Part shown: one piece after another, positions 44,840 to 54,391 of the stretch
Layout of the letters: every line of letters begins with the position of its first letter
How positions within the stretch are numbered: position 1 is the stretch's first letter
Assembly (NCBI GenBank): GCA_016792845.1
Contig: JAEUKH010000020.1
Coordinates: forward strand, 62,001-126,000
Length of the DNA: 64,000 bases
Source: Myxococcales bacterium
GTDB taxonomy: Bacteria > Myxococcota_A > Polyangia > Polyangiales > Ga0077539
Direction: 5' to 3'
Notes under the pieces: model-generated
Databases searched by the model: none
Told to the model about the DNA's origin: nothing
Seen by the model: only the letters and a program-made list of their open reading frames with translations
Made by a program: the position numbers and the translations under genes

Positions 44840-46792
44840 TCATGAGCGCCGTTCGATTCGAACGAAGAGCGTGCCCGGGCGCGGAGGCACAAATCGCGCG
44901 CGGGGCTGACCCGGCACCGCCGCCGGCGGGGTCGGCCGGGGGAGCGCCGCGCCGCGGAGGGTGCGCGCCGAAATACGCTGGCCGATCAGGGCGTCGACCA
45001 CGAGACCGGCCTGGCGCTCGGCCTCGGTGACGCCCGCCGCGCCGACTCCGGGCATCACCTCGACGATGACCCGCGCGACCTCGGCGCCTCGCCCGCGCAG
45101 CCGCTGCGCGATCTGCGGAATGAGCGGCAAGAGCGTCGCCGGGAGCACCGCCTGACGGGGCGCGAGCACCACCGGGCGCGCGAAATGAATCGACTCGCCG
45201 GAGTCCTCCCAGGTGATGGCCTCGGGGCCTTGATCGGGGCAGCCGTCGTCATCGGTGACGCCGTTGACGGTCTCGGGCTGATCGGCGCAGCGGTCGGCCT
45301 CGCCGAGCACGCCGTCACGGTCGACATCGAGGTCGGGGCAGCCCGCCCTGAAGCGATCGGCCGTCGCGCCCGCCGCGTCGCGGGGGCACTGGTCGTCGCC
45401 GTCGGCCACACCGTCGCCGTCGCCGTCGGGGATGGGGCAGCCCGCGCGTTGGGGGTCTGGGTGCGCGCCCGCGGCCACGTCGACGCAGCGATCGTCGGGG
45501 TCGAGCACCCCGTCGCTGTCGGTGTCGGGGATGGGGCAGCCCTCGCGGCTCGGGTCGGGGTGCGCCCCGGCGGCCTCGTTCGGACACTGGTCGTCGGCGT
45601 CTTGCACCGCGTCGCCGTCGTTGTCGTCGTCGGGGCAGCCGTCGGCGTCGTCGTGGTTGTCGGCGTCTTCGGGCTGGTCGGGGCAGCGATCGTCACGGTC
45701 GGCGACGCCGTCGCTGTCGTTGTCGTTGTCGGGGCAGCCGTCTTCGTCTTCGTATCCGTCGCGGTCTTCGGCCTCGGTGCGGCAGCGGTCGTCGGCGTCG
45801 ACGATGCCGTCGCCGTCGGTGTCATTGCCGCGCGGCGCGTAGGCGAGCCCCGCCACGACGCGGTACGAGGGCGTGAGCGGGTCGCTCCCGAGGGGCAGCG
45901 TCGCGCCCGCGAAGACGGTGATGTCGCGGGCCGCGTCGGTCGCGTAGCGCGCGCCGAAGAAGAGCTCTTGGGGCGAGATGCTGCGGTAGCCCGCGCGCTG
46001 CGAGAGGCCCGCGTAGTTCAGGTAGTCGAACGAGAACCCGAGGCCCGCGAGGGCGCCCGAGGCGATGGGGCGCATCGAGACGCCCGCGCCGAGCACGGCG
46101 TTGCTGCCGACCGAGAAGTCTGCAAACTCCTGGGTGCCGCCGCGAACCCGCGCGCCCACGTTGGCCGTGAAGGTGAAGCGCGCGAGGCGGTAGTCGGCCA
46201 CGGCCATGGGCGCGAAGGTGGTCGTGCCCGCGCCCTGAAACGAGCGGTCGTCGCCGAAGGGCACCGCGAGGCCGAGGTCGAGGCGCAGCCCGAGGCCTGT
46301 CGCGTCGTCACGCCGCGGGCGCTGCACGATGGCCCAAGACGCCTCGATGCGAATGTCGCGGAGCGCCGTCTCGCCGAGCGCGCTGCCGGCCGACCCGAGC
46401 ACCGGGCCCGTGCCGAGGCCCGACTGCGAGAGCACCACGGGCACCGCGGCCGAGAGCTGAAACCGCCGCGCGATGCCGACGTGCCACATGAAGTCGGCGG
46501 TGATGGCCCGCTCGATGGCGGCGTTGCGCTGCGTCGACCCCGGCGGCGTGAGCACCAGCGGGTTGCCCATCATGTTGACGGTGAGCCCGAAGCCCACCGC
46601 GCCCGAAGGGGCGACCACGGGCGAGCGCAGGCCCAGGTGCTCGGTCGCGCCGGAGCTAGGCCAGTACGTCTGCGCGTCGATCGCGGCGCTCGTGCCGACG
46701 GTCTGGGCCGAAGCGGTGCGCGCGACGGTGCCCGCCGAGAGCGCCGCGAGAGCGGCGAGAAGTGCTTGAGAAGAAGGGCTTCGTGTCGACAC
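44840..46792 (-). CDS. Outer-membrane OmpA-like protein with thrombospondin type 3 repeats
   Basis: A 650-residue exported protein. A signal peptide (ALLAALAALSAGTVARTASAQ) is followed by a predicted beta-barrel of about 290 residues, then six calcium-binding TSP3 repeats (about 328-515; units such as DTDGDGIVDADDRC and DNDSDGVADRDDRC). A C-terminal domain resembles OmpA (ESIHFARPVVLAPRQAVL, ERQAGLVVDALIGQRI), although the peptidoglycan-binding Asp/Arg motif is degenerate. It ends 22 bases before the MCE gene, so the two form an operon. Peptidoglycan anchoring is uncertain. Confidence 0.82.
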   Translation of the reverse strand: MSTRSPSSQALLAALAALSAGTVARTASAQTVGTSAAIDAQTYWPSSGATEHLGLRSPVVAPSGAVGFGLTVNMMGNPLVLTPPGSTQRNAAIERAITADFMWHVGIARRFQLSAAVPVVLSQSGLGTGPVLGSAGSALGETALRDIRIEASWAIVQRPRRDDATGLGLRLDLGLAVPFGDDRSFQGAGTTTFAPMAVADYRLARFTFTANVGARVRGGTQEFADFSVGSNAVLGAGVSMRPIASGALAGLGFSFDYLNYAGLSQRAGYRSISPQELFFGARYATDAARDITVFAGATLPLGSDPLTPSYRVVAGLAYAPRGNDTDGDGIVDADDRCRTEAEDRDGYEDEDGCPDNDNDSDGVADRDDRCPDQPEDADNHDDADGCPDDDNDGDAVQDADDQCPNEAAGAHPDPSREGCPIPDTDSDGVLDPDDRCVDVAAGAHPDPQRAGCPIPDGDGDGVADGDDQCPRDAAGATADRFRAGCPDLDVDRDGVLGEADRCADQPETVNGVTDDDGCPDQGPEAITWEDSGESIHFARPVVLAPRQAVLPATLLPLIPQIAQRLRGRGAEVARVIVEVMPGVGAAGVTEAERQAGLVVDALIGQRISARTLRGAALPRPTPPAAVPGQPRARFVPPRPGTLFVRIERRS

Positions 46793-46855
46793 GTCGGCTA
46801 CCAGTGAGGGGTGAAGAGGGCGATGCTGCGAGAGTGTGATGCACCGAAGGGCGGC

Positions 46856-47647
46856 TTAGGGTTTGCGGGCGGGGTACACCGCGTCGCTTCGTACGATGAC
46901 CTCGTGGGGGGCGCCGCGGCGTCGGAGCGAGAGGGTGACGTCACGGGTGGCGGCGCGGTCCATCGCTTGGCGGCTGCCGCGCTCGCCGAGGGCCGAGACG
47001 CGCTGCCCGTCGATGGCCTCGATCTGGTCGTCGCGCTGGAGCCCCGCGGTGTTGCCGGGCGAGGCGGGCTCGACCTCGATCACGACGAGGGCATCTTCGT
47101 GGACCTCGTAGGTCACCCCCATGCCCAGACGCGGCGTCGGCGCGGCGAGCTCGACCCGCAGCGTGGCCCCATTGGGGAAGGTGACCCGCCACACGCCCGA
47201 GGCGAGGGCGCCGTCGGGGACTCCGGTTGATTCGATGACTGAGATGGGGTCATCGAGCACGCCGTCTTCGTCTCGGAGCTCGAAGCGATAGAGCGAGTCT
47301 GGGGTGAGAAAGAGCGTCTGCCCGGGGTCTTGCCACTGCGGCGTGGTGGTGTCGCTCACCACCGGCGAGCGATGCACCTCGGTGTTGTTGCGAGAGACGA
47401 CGACGAAGGGGTCTGGGCCGCTGTCGCCGTCCCACGGTTGGCCGTCGGGGCGCATGGCCGGCATCACGGCTGAGACGACCCGCATCGTGCGGACGCTGGC
47501 CGGCGCCGGGGCGAGCGAGCCGCTCTCGCGCACCGCATCGGGCACCGCCCGGGTGGCCGTCGTATACCGCGGAAAGACCGCCCCGCAATGCGACGCGCCA
47601 AGCACCAAGAGCGCCGACGCGAAGAGCCTCTGAGACACGACACACAT
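46856..47647 (-). CDS. Exported PDZ-domain protein with C2-like segment
   Basis: A 263-residue protein with a short signal-like start (VVSQRLFASALLVLGASHC, a weak lipobox). A middle domain (residues about 70-150: SGPDPFVVVSRNNTEVHRS, TPQWQDPG, LYRFELRDEDGVLDDPI) has the strand pattern of a C2-like beta-sandwich. A C-terminal PDZ domain (about 175-255: LGMGVTYEVHEDALVVIEVEPASPGNTAGLQRDDQIEAIDG) follows. There is no protease domain. It lies upstream of the TSP3/OmpA gene (64-base gap), and may be a periplasmic scaffold. Signal type uncertain. Confidence 0.72.
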   Translation of the reverse strand: MCVVSQRLFASALLVLGASHCGAVFPRYTTATRAVPDAVRESGSLAPAPASVRTMRVVSAVMPAMRPDGQPWDGDSGPDPFVVVSRNNTEVHRSPVVSDTTTPQWQDPGQTLFLTPDSLYRFELRDEDGVLDDPISVIESTGVPDGALASGVWRVTFPNGATLRVELAAPTPRLGMGVTYEVHEDALVVIEVEPASPGNTAGLQRDDQIEAIDGQRVSALGERGSRQAMDRAATRDVTLSLRRRGAPHEVIVRSDAVYPARKP

Positions 47648-47808
47648 GGCCGCGCGGACGCTACACCCGCGGCCCGGTTCGACACCAGCCTCACCGTTCA
47701 CGCGCCCGGGGTGACCCGATCCTCCGCGCGACGACGTGCGCGGGCAGGTGCCGGGGCATCGCCGCCGCGGCAAGGCATGCGGACGTAGGAGGCGTCTTCG
47801 GGCGGGCG

Positions 47809-47847
47809 CGAGGCCTGCCCCTACGCGCGACGGGATGCCGACCCCAT
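47809..47847 (+). repeat. 39-base direct repeat, copy 1
   Basis: Identical to 47950-47988. It begins with the right arm of a hairpin (GCCTGCCC; the left arm GGGCGGGC at 47804-47811 gives one wobble pair) and continues CTACGCGCGACGGGATGCC. Copy starts are 141 bases apart. Confidence 0.9.
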
Positions 47848-47940
47848 TGTGCTGCCCCCGTTGCCGCCACCACGTCGCCCGTCGCCCCCGCGTCGCCTGT
47901 CGCCCCCACGTCGCCCGTTGCCACCACGTCGCCTGCATTC

Positions 47941-47988
47941 GGGCAGGCACGAGGCCTGCCCCTACGCGCGACGGGATGCCGACCCCAT
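47941..47988 (+). repeat. 39-base direct repeat, copy 2, with perfect hairpin
   Basis: Copy 2 covers 47950-47988. It includes the hairpin GGGCAGGC, five-base loop, GCCTGCCC (47941-47961), a perfect 8-base stem, followed by the CCTACG flank. Read from the other strand it is CGTAGGGGC followed by a hairpin, the same design as the element at 48007-48027. Confidence 0.88.
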
Positions 47989-48002
47989 CGTGATCCCCCC
48001 AC

Positions 48003-48027
48003 GTAGGGGCGACCCTTGTGGTCGCCC
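48003..48027 (+). repeat. REP-like hairpin element (CGTAGGGGC + 8-base stem)
   Basis: CGTAGGGGC flank, then GGGCGACC (48007-48014), loop CTTGT, GGTCGCCC (48020-48027), a perfect stem. It is inverted relative to the copy at 47941-47988, so the two elements face each other, as in paired REP (BIME-like) arrangements. Confidence 0.8.
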
Positions 48028-48244
48028 GTCGCCCCGCGTCGCCCGTCGCCCCGCGTCGCCCGTCGCCCCCGCGTCGCCCGTCGCCCCGCGTCGCCCGTCG
48101 CCCCCGCGTCGCCCCCGCGTCGCCCGTCGCCCCCGCGTCGCCCGTCGCGGCCCCGCGCCGCCACCGCTGCGTCGTCGCTTCGGCGCAGCGATTGCGTGAC
48201 CCTGAGGGATTACGACGCTTGGCGGGCGTGCTACGAGAGCGGCC

Positions 48245-49333
48245 ATGACGGGTACGACATCACCGACGCTCGGCGTCAACCACCTGGGTCTGAACGGCAT
48301 CGAGTTTGTTGAGTTCGCTTCGCCTGACCCGACGCGGCTCCATGCGCTCTTTCTCGAGTTTGGCTTCTCGCGTGTGATGCAGCATGCGTCGCTGCCCATC
48401 GACCTCTACGCGCAGCACGACATCGTCTTTTTGCTGAACCGTGACCCCAACAGCTTCGCCGGGCGCTTCGCGGCCACCCACGGCCCGAGCATCGCGAGCA
48501 TGGGCTGGCGCGTCTTCGATGCGAAGAAGGCCCTCGACACCGCCACCGGCCGCGGCGCCCGGGCCGCCGAGAGCCCCGACCTCTCGCGCGAGGGCGCGAA
48601 GCTCGAAGCCATCTACGGCATCGGCGATTCGCTCATCTACCTCGTCGACGGCGACCCCCTCCGCAGTGTCGCCGAGCGCTACGCGCCGCTCGGCTTCGTG
48701 GCCCTCGAGTCGCCCGATCGCGTCGCAGACCGCGGCTTCCTCGTCATCGACCATATGACCAACAATGTCTTCAAAGGCACCATGGCCATGTGGTCAGACT
48801 TCTACAAGAACGTCTTCGGCTTCACCGAGGTGCGATACTTCGACATCCGCGGCGCCAAGACCGGCCTTACGAGCTTCGCCCTCCGGTCGCCGTGCGGCAA
48901 GTTCTGCATCCCGATCAACGAGGCCGACGAGAAGAAGTCGCAGATTAACGAGTACCTCGACGAGTACAAGGGGCCGGGCATCCAGCACCTGGCTTTCGCC
49001 ACCCGCGACATCCTCGCGTCGCTCGATTCGTTCAAGGGCAGCGACGCGGTGAGCTTCCTCGACATCGAAGAAGATTATTATCGCTCGGTCTTCGAGCGTG
49101 TGCCCAACGTGAAAGAAGACAAGGCCCGCATCGAGGCCCACAACGTGCTCGTCGACGGCGACGAGAGCGGCTACCTCTTGCAGATCTTTACGAAGAACAT
49201 CATCGGCCCGATCTTCATCGAGCTCATCCAGCGCGAGGCGCACATGGGCTTCGGCGACGGCAATTTCGGCGCGCTCTTCCGCGCCATCGAGCGCGACCAG
49301 ATGCGTCGCGGGGTCTTCGACGACAAGCACTGA
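48245..49333 (+). CDS. hppD: 4-hydroxyphenylpyruvate dioxygenase
   Basis: A 362-residue non-haem Fe(II) dioxygenase converting 4-hydroxyphenylpyruvate to homogentisate in tyrosine breakdown. Both vicinal-oxygen-chelate halves are present. The Fe ligands are the His in FLVIDHMTNNV, the His in GIQHLAFATRD, and the Glu in GPIFIELIQR. The C-terminal motif FGDGNFGALFRAIERDQMRRG is complete, so the enzyme should be active. It starts just downstream of the repeat island. No other tyrosine-degradation gene is seen nearby. Confidence 0.97.
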   Translation: MTGTTSPTLGVNHLGLNGIEFVEFASPDPTRLHALFLEFGFSRVMQHASLPIDLYAQHDIVFLLNRDPNSFAGRFAATHGPSIASMGWRVFDAKKALDTATGRGARAAESPDLSREGAKLEAIYGIGDSLIYLVDGDPLRSVAERYAPLGFVALESPDRVADRGFLVIDHMTNNVFKGTMAMWSDFYKNVFGFTEVRYFDIRGAKTGLTSFALRSPCGKFCIPINEADEKKSQINEYLDEYKGPGIQHLAFATRDILASLDSFKGSDAVSFLDIEEDYYRSVFERVPNVKEDKARIEAHNVLVDGDESGYLLQIFTKNIIGPIFIELIQREAHMGFGDGNFGALFRAIERDQMRRGVFDDKH

Positions 49334-49354
49334 GCGGAGCCGCGGGCGGCGCGC

Positions 49355-50293
49355 TCAGAGCACCCAGCGCTGGCCGTCGTAGCCGACGCTGAGCTGGCGG
49401 GCTTCGAGCCAGCGCCGCGCCTCGCTGGAGGCATCCAAGATCGGGTTGGTGTTGTTGATGTGCACCAGCACCCGCTCGGCCTCGCCGAACTGCGCGAGAA
49501 ATTCAGCCATGCCGCCGGGGCCCGAGAGCGGCGCGTGGCCCATCTCGAGGGCCGTCTTGGCCGAGCACCCGAGGCGCACGAGCTCGTCGTCGGTGAAGCA
49601 GGTGCCGTCGACCAAGATGAGCCGGGCGCCCTGAAAATGGGCCGCGAGGCGCGCGTCGAGGGTCTTGACGCCGGGCACGTACACCGCCCGGGTCTCAGGG
49701 TCTGCCTCGGTCGAGAAGACCAGGCCCACGGTGTCGCCCGCGTAGAGATCGGCCCGCTCGTGGGGCTGCAAGAGCGGCAGCATGTACGGCGGCGGCTTGC
49801 TCGCGACGGTGAAGGCCGAGACCCGCAGCCCGAGGTCGAGCCCCGCCCGGTCGTGAAGGGCGCACGGCGCGTCGGTGTGCAGGGTGCGCAGCGCGACGGG
49901 CCCGTAGGCCGAGAGCACCGGCACGATGCGCAGCCCGTCGACGAGCGCCCGCTTCACCCGCGGGGTGGCGTAGATGGGCGGGGCGCCGCCCTCGCGCAAG
50001 ACAAACAGCCCGAGCGCGTGGTCGATGTCGGCGTTGCTCAGAACCACCGCAGAGACAGGGCTGTCTCGCAAACCGCGGGGGTGCAGGGCGGGGGTCGCGG
50101 CGAGCTGGAGCCTGACGTCAGGCGAGGCGTTCACCAAGACCCAGCGCACGCCGTCGGCGCTGACCGCGAGCGACGATTGGTGGCGGGGCGTGACCGCGGG
50201 CGAGGCGGCGCGGGCCGAGAGACAGTTGGGGCAGCCGCAGTTCCACTGAGGGAGGCCGCCGCCGGCGGCGGTGCCGAGGAGGGCGATGTGCAT
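49355..50293 (-). CDS. pqqB: PqqB-like metallo-beta-lactamase-fold protein
   Basis: A 312-residue protein with the PqqB N-terminus LGTAAGGGLPQWNCGCPNC, with conserved Cys residues, and the partial metal site SNADIDHALGL in place of HxHxDH, as in PqqB. It ends GYDGQRWVL. Family members are linked to hydroxylation of the PqqA peptide in pyrroloquinoline quinone synthesis. No pqqA, C, D or E is in the window. It is convergent with hppD (21-base gap). A PQQ-independent paralogue is possible. Confidence 0.88.
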   Translation of the reverse strand: MHIALLGTAAGGGLPQWNCGCPNCLSARAASPAVTPRHQSSLAVSADGVRWVLVNASPDVRLQLAATPALHPRGLRDSPVSAVVLSNADIDHALGLFVLREGGAPPIYATPRVKRALVDGLRIVPVLSAYGPVALRTLHTDAPCALHDRAGLDLGLRVSAFTVASKPPPYMLPLLQPHERADLYAGDTVGLVFSTEADPETRAVYVPGVKTLDARLAAHFQGARLILVDGTCFTDDELVRLGCSAKTALEMGHAPLSGPGGMAEFLAQFGEAERVLVHINNTNPILDASSEARRWLEARQLSVGYDGQRWVL

Positions 50294-50651
50294 GGATGGG
50301 GTGAGGTCGCGCGAAGCGGCGCGCGGTCTCGTCGAGGGCCTTAGCCCTGCGAAGCGTAGGCGCCGATCTCAGCGCAGGCCGACTTCGTCTCGAAGCGCGG
50401 CTTCGACCAAACCCGCGGAGCCTTCGCCGGTGTGGTGGGGGTTGACCCACGAAGCTCGGTTGACTCTCCCTCGACCCGTCGCACATCACGCATCGTCAAG
50501 CACTCCTGTAAAAACCGTGGCGATGACCTTAGTGCCCGCGCGGGCGGGCGGTCAAGCGCAGCCCTTGCGCGGTCATACGCGGCGGCGTCTCACGCCTGGC
50601 AGTACGGCCGCCGCGATGGGGTGATAGGGGGGCGCCGTGGAAGGCGCGGGC
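50294..50651. other. 358-base gap between pqqB and lpd
   Basis: No gene, tRNA or repeat could be recognised. The pqqB promoter should lie within it; a TTGACT hexamer is at about 50459, but no matching -10 was found. Confidence 0.5.
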
Positions 50652-52088
50652 TCAGCGGTTGAGGATGTGGACGGCCTCGCCGATGGCGGCCTTGGCGGCC
50701 TCCATCACAGACTCGCCGAGGGTCGGGTGCGGGTGCACGGTGAGGCCGATGTCTTCGATGAAGGCGTCCATCTCAAGGCCGAGGGCGGCCTCTGAGATCA
50801 GGTCGGTGGCGTTCGGCCCCACGATGTGAACCCCGATGACTTTGTAGTCTTTGTGGTCGGGGCCGACCTTCTCGGCGATCACCTTGACGAAGCCGTCGGT
50901 CTCCATCACCGCCATCGCGCGACCGCTCGCCGCGAAGGGGAACTTGCCCACCTTCACGTCGAGCCCCTTGGCCTTGGCCTCGAACTCGTAGAGCCCCACC
51001 GACGCGATCTCGGGGTGCGTGAAGGTCGCCGCCGGCATCGCGCGCCAGTCGCGCACGGCCTTGTGCCCTGCGATCACTTCGGCCGCGATTTCGCCCTCTT
51101 TGCTGGCCTTGTGCGCGAGGTACGGGCCGCCCGACACGTCGCCGATGGCGTACACGCCCGGCACGTTGCTCTGCATCGTGTCGTCGGTGACGATGTGACC
51201 GCGCTTGTCGAGGGTCACGCCGAGCTTCTCAAGCCCGAGGCCCGCCGTGTTGGGCTTGAAGCCCACGGCCACCAACACCACGTCGGTGTCGACGGTCTGG
51301 GGCTGACCCTGCACGTCGAGCTTCACCCGCAGGGCGCCGTCGGCGAGGGTCTCGTAGCCCATGGCCTTGGCGTTGGTGATGAAGTTCACCTTGGCGTGCT
51401 TCATGTGCTTGAGCACCGGCGCGACGAGGTCTTGATCCATCGAGGCGAGCACGTTCGGCATGAACTCGACCACGGTGACCTCGACGCCGAGCTTCGAGTA
51501 CACGCCGCCGAGCTCCATCCCGATGATGCCGCCGCCGATGATGGTCATGCGCCGGGGCAGGGGGTTCAAGCTCACGGCCTCTTTCGCCGTGATGATCTTC
51601 TTGCCGTCGTACTTGAAGGTCGGCAGCTCGACCACGCTCGTGCCCGTCGACACGATGATCGCCTTGGTGGCCCGCGCGATGACCTTCTGCCCGTCGGGGG
51701 TCTCGACCTCGACGGTGCGCGCATCGACGAGCCGCGCGTTGCCCTTGAGGAGCTCGGCGCCGTTGCCCTTCACGAGCCCCGCCACGCCCGTCGTGAGCTT
51801 CTTGACGATGCCATTCTTCCACTCTTGGAGCTTGCCCGCGTCGACCGACACCGACGAAATGATCACGCCCATGGTGCCCGCATTCTCGCGGGCCTTCTCG
51901 GTGAAATTCGCCGCCGCGATGAGGGCCTTGCTCGGGATGCAACCCCAGTTCAAGCACACCCCGCCCCAGCTGTCTTTTTCGACCACGAGGGTCTTCTGCT
52001 TCAGCTGCGCGAGGCGAATGGCGGCCACGTATCCGCCGGGGCCGCCACCGATCACGATGGCGTCGTAGGTCTTGATCTCTGAGCTCAT
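50652..52088 (-). CDS. lpdA: Dihydrolipoyl dehydrogenase (E3)
   Basis: A 478-residue FAD enzyme that reoxidises lipoyl groups of 2-oxoacid dehydrogenases. The FAD-binding motif GGGPGGYVAA is followed by the redox disulfide GGVCLNWGCIPSKAL, the NAD site IIGGGIIGMELGGVYSKLG, the second FAD motif GVYAIGDVSGGPYLAHKA and the C-terminal active-site HPHPTLGE. ATG 52088 follows a GGAGAG ribosome site; an upstream start at 52157 adds an unrelated stretch. It lies apart from other dehydrogenase subunits. Confidence 0.97.
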   Translation of the reverse strand: MSSEIKTYDAIVIGGGPGGYVAAIRLAQLKQKTLVVEKDSWGGVCLNWGCIPSKALIAAANFTEKARENAGTMGVIISSVSVDAGKLQEWKNGIVKKLTTGVAGLVKGNGAELLKGNARLVDARTVEVETPDGQKVIARATKAIIVSTGTSVVELPTFKYDGKKIITAKEAVSLNPLPRRMTIIGGGIIGMELGGVYSKLGVEVTVVEFMPNVLASMDQDLVAPVLKHMKHAKVNFITNAKAMGYETLADGALRVKLDVQGQPQTVDTDVVLVAVGFKPNTAGLGLEKLGVTLDKRGHIVTDDTMQSNVPGVYAIGDVSGGPYLAHKASKEGEIAAEVIAGHKAVRDWRAMPAATFTHPEIASVGLYEFEAKAKGLDVKVGKFPFAASGRAMAVMETDGFVKVIAEKVGPDHKDYKVIGVHIVGPNATDLISEAALGLEMDAFIEDIGLTVHPHPTLGESVMEAAKAAIGEAVHILNR

Positions 52089-52201
52089 TTCTCGGTGTCT
52101 CTCCAGCGAAGACGGGGCCTCGTCAGCCCGCGCGTCGCGCTTCGATACCATACACACCTGGGGTTTTCGACTCCCGCCTTCAAGCCCCGGGCGACCCGCG
52201 T

Positions 52202-52592
52202 TCAGAACGCCTCTTCGGTCTCGGTCTCTGCGTCGGCGCTGTCAAGGTGCGCCGCGGTCGACACGAGCCTCGCGGCGATGGCCTCGGCCACGACCGCGCC
52301 GGTCGCGACGGGTGATGACCGCGCGGTGCCCGGCGGGCGCTTCGGCCATGGTGGGCGCCGTCGCGCGGTGCGAGACCGCGAGTCGCGTCAACGTTGCGTC
52401 GGCGAGGCCGGGCTCGTCGATGAGGCGATCGCAGACTACGAAGTCAGCCGTGGGCACGATCTTCCGGTTATGGTCGCCCACGATGGTGACCGCCGTGCGG
52501 CGCGTGCTGAAAATACCCTGCCGCGAGGGGGGGGCGCCCGTCGACGATGCGCGCCTCGGCGACGCGACGCGCTCGTAGCGCACCTCGCTCAT
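52202..52592 (-). pseudogene. Possible frameshifted gene in the lpd/kinase gap
   Basis: The 673-base gap between lpd and the next kinase holds one gene-like stretch. A frame starts at 52592 (MSEVRYERV), passes TAVTIVGDHNRKIVPTADFV and CDRLIDEPG, and ends at 52242. An overlapping frame one base on continues from about 52315 (VATGAVVAEAIAARLVST) to a stop at 52202. A single-base shift near 52320-52390 would join them into a protein of about 130 residues. This could be a decayed gene, a sequencing error or chance in GC-rich DNA. No family recognised. The rest of the gap (52593-52761) shows nothing clear. Confidence 0.35.
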
Positions 52593-52761
52593 GCTCTGAA
52601 CGATTGAAATTGTCGCGAGTCAAGGGGCCTCAACGTCGAGGCTGATGCAACGAACGCGGTGCTCTCGCGCGAGCTGGTTGGCTCTCTCTTAAGGCGCCAT
52701 CGCGGTGCGAACGATACCATCGCCGCGGGCGCCAGAGCTTTGCTACGTTGGGCCCACGACC

Positions 52762-54384
<1,623 letters not shown>

Positions 54385-54391
54385 CAGCGCG

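Larger units (their letters stand above)
47868..48150 (+). repeat. CGTCGCCC-based tandem array in two blocks
   Basis: Short units of about 15-16 bases (CGTCGCCCGTCGCCCC and variants with C/T changes) run in 47868-47935 and 48021-48150, interrupted by the hairpin units. Spacing and sequence vary by one or two bases, consistent with slippage. There are no unique spacers, so this is not CRISPR. Confidence 0.8.
47648..48244. other. Repeat-rich intergenic island upstream of hppD
   Basis: A 597-base gap without a credible gene. Apparent frames in it are products of repeated CGTCGCCC-type sequence. It holds two 39-base direct repeats, two hairpins of identical architecture facing each other, and arrays of 15- to 16-base units. 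Translations of the unit give stretches like GDHKGRPYVGG and GRPRACPN, the typical appearance of a dispersed non-coding repeat read as protein. Confidence 0.75.

Noticed and set aside
47868..48150. Repeat array as a possible CRISPR
   Set aside because: Units are only 15-16 bases, have no unique spacers and no cas genes are nearby; it is a slippage-type tandem array.
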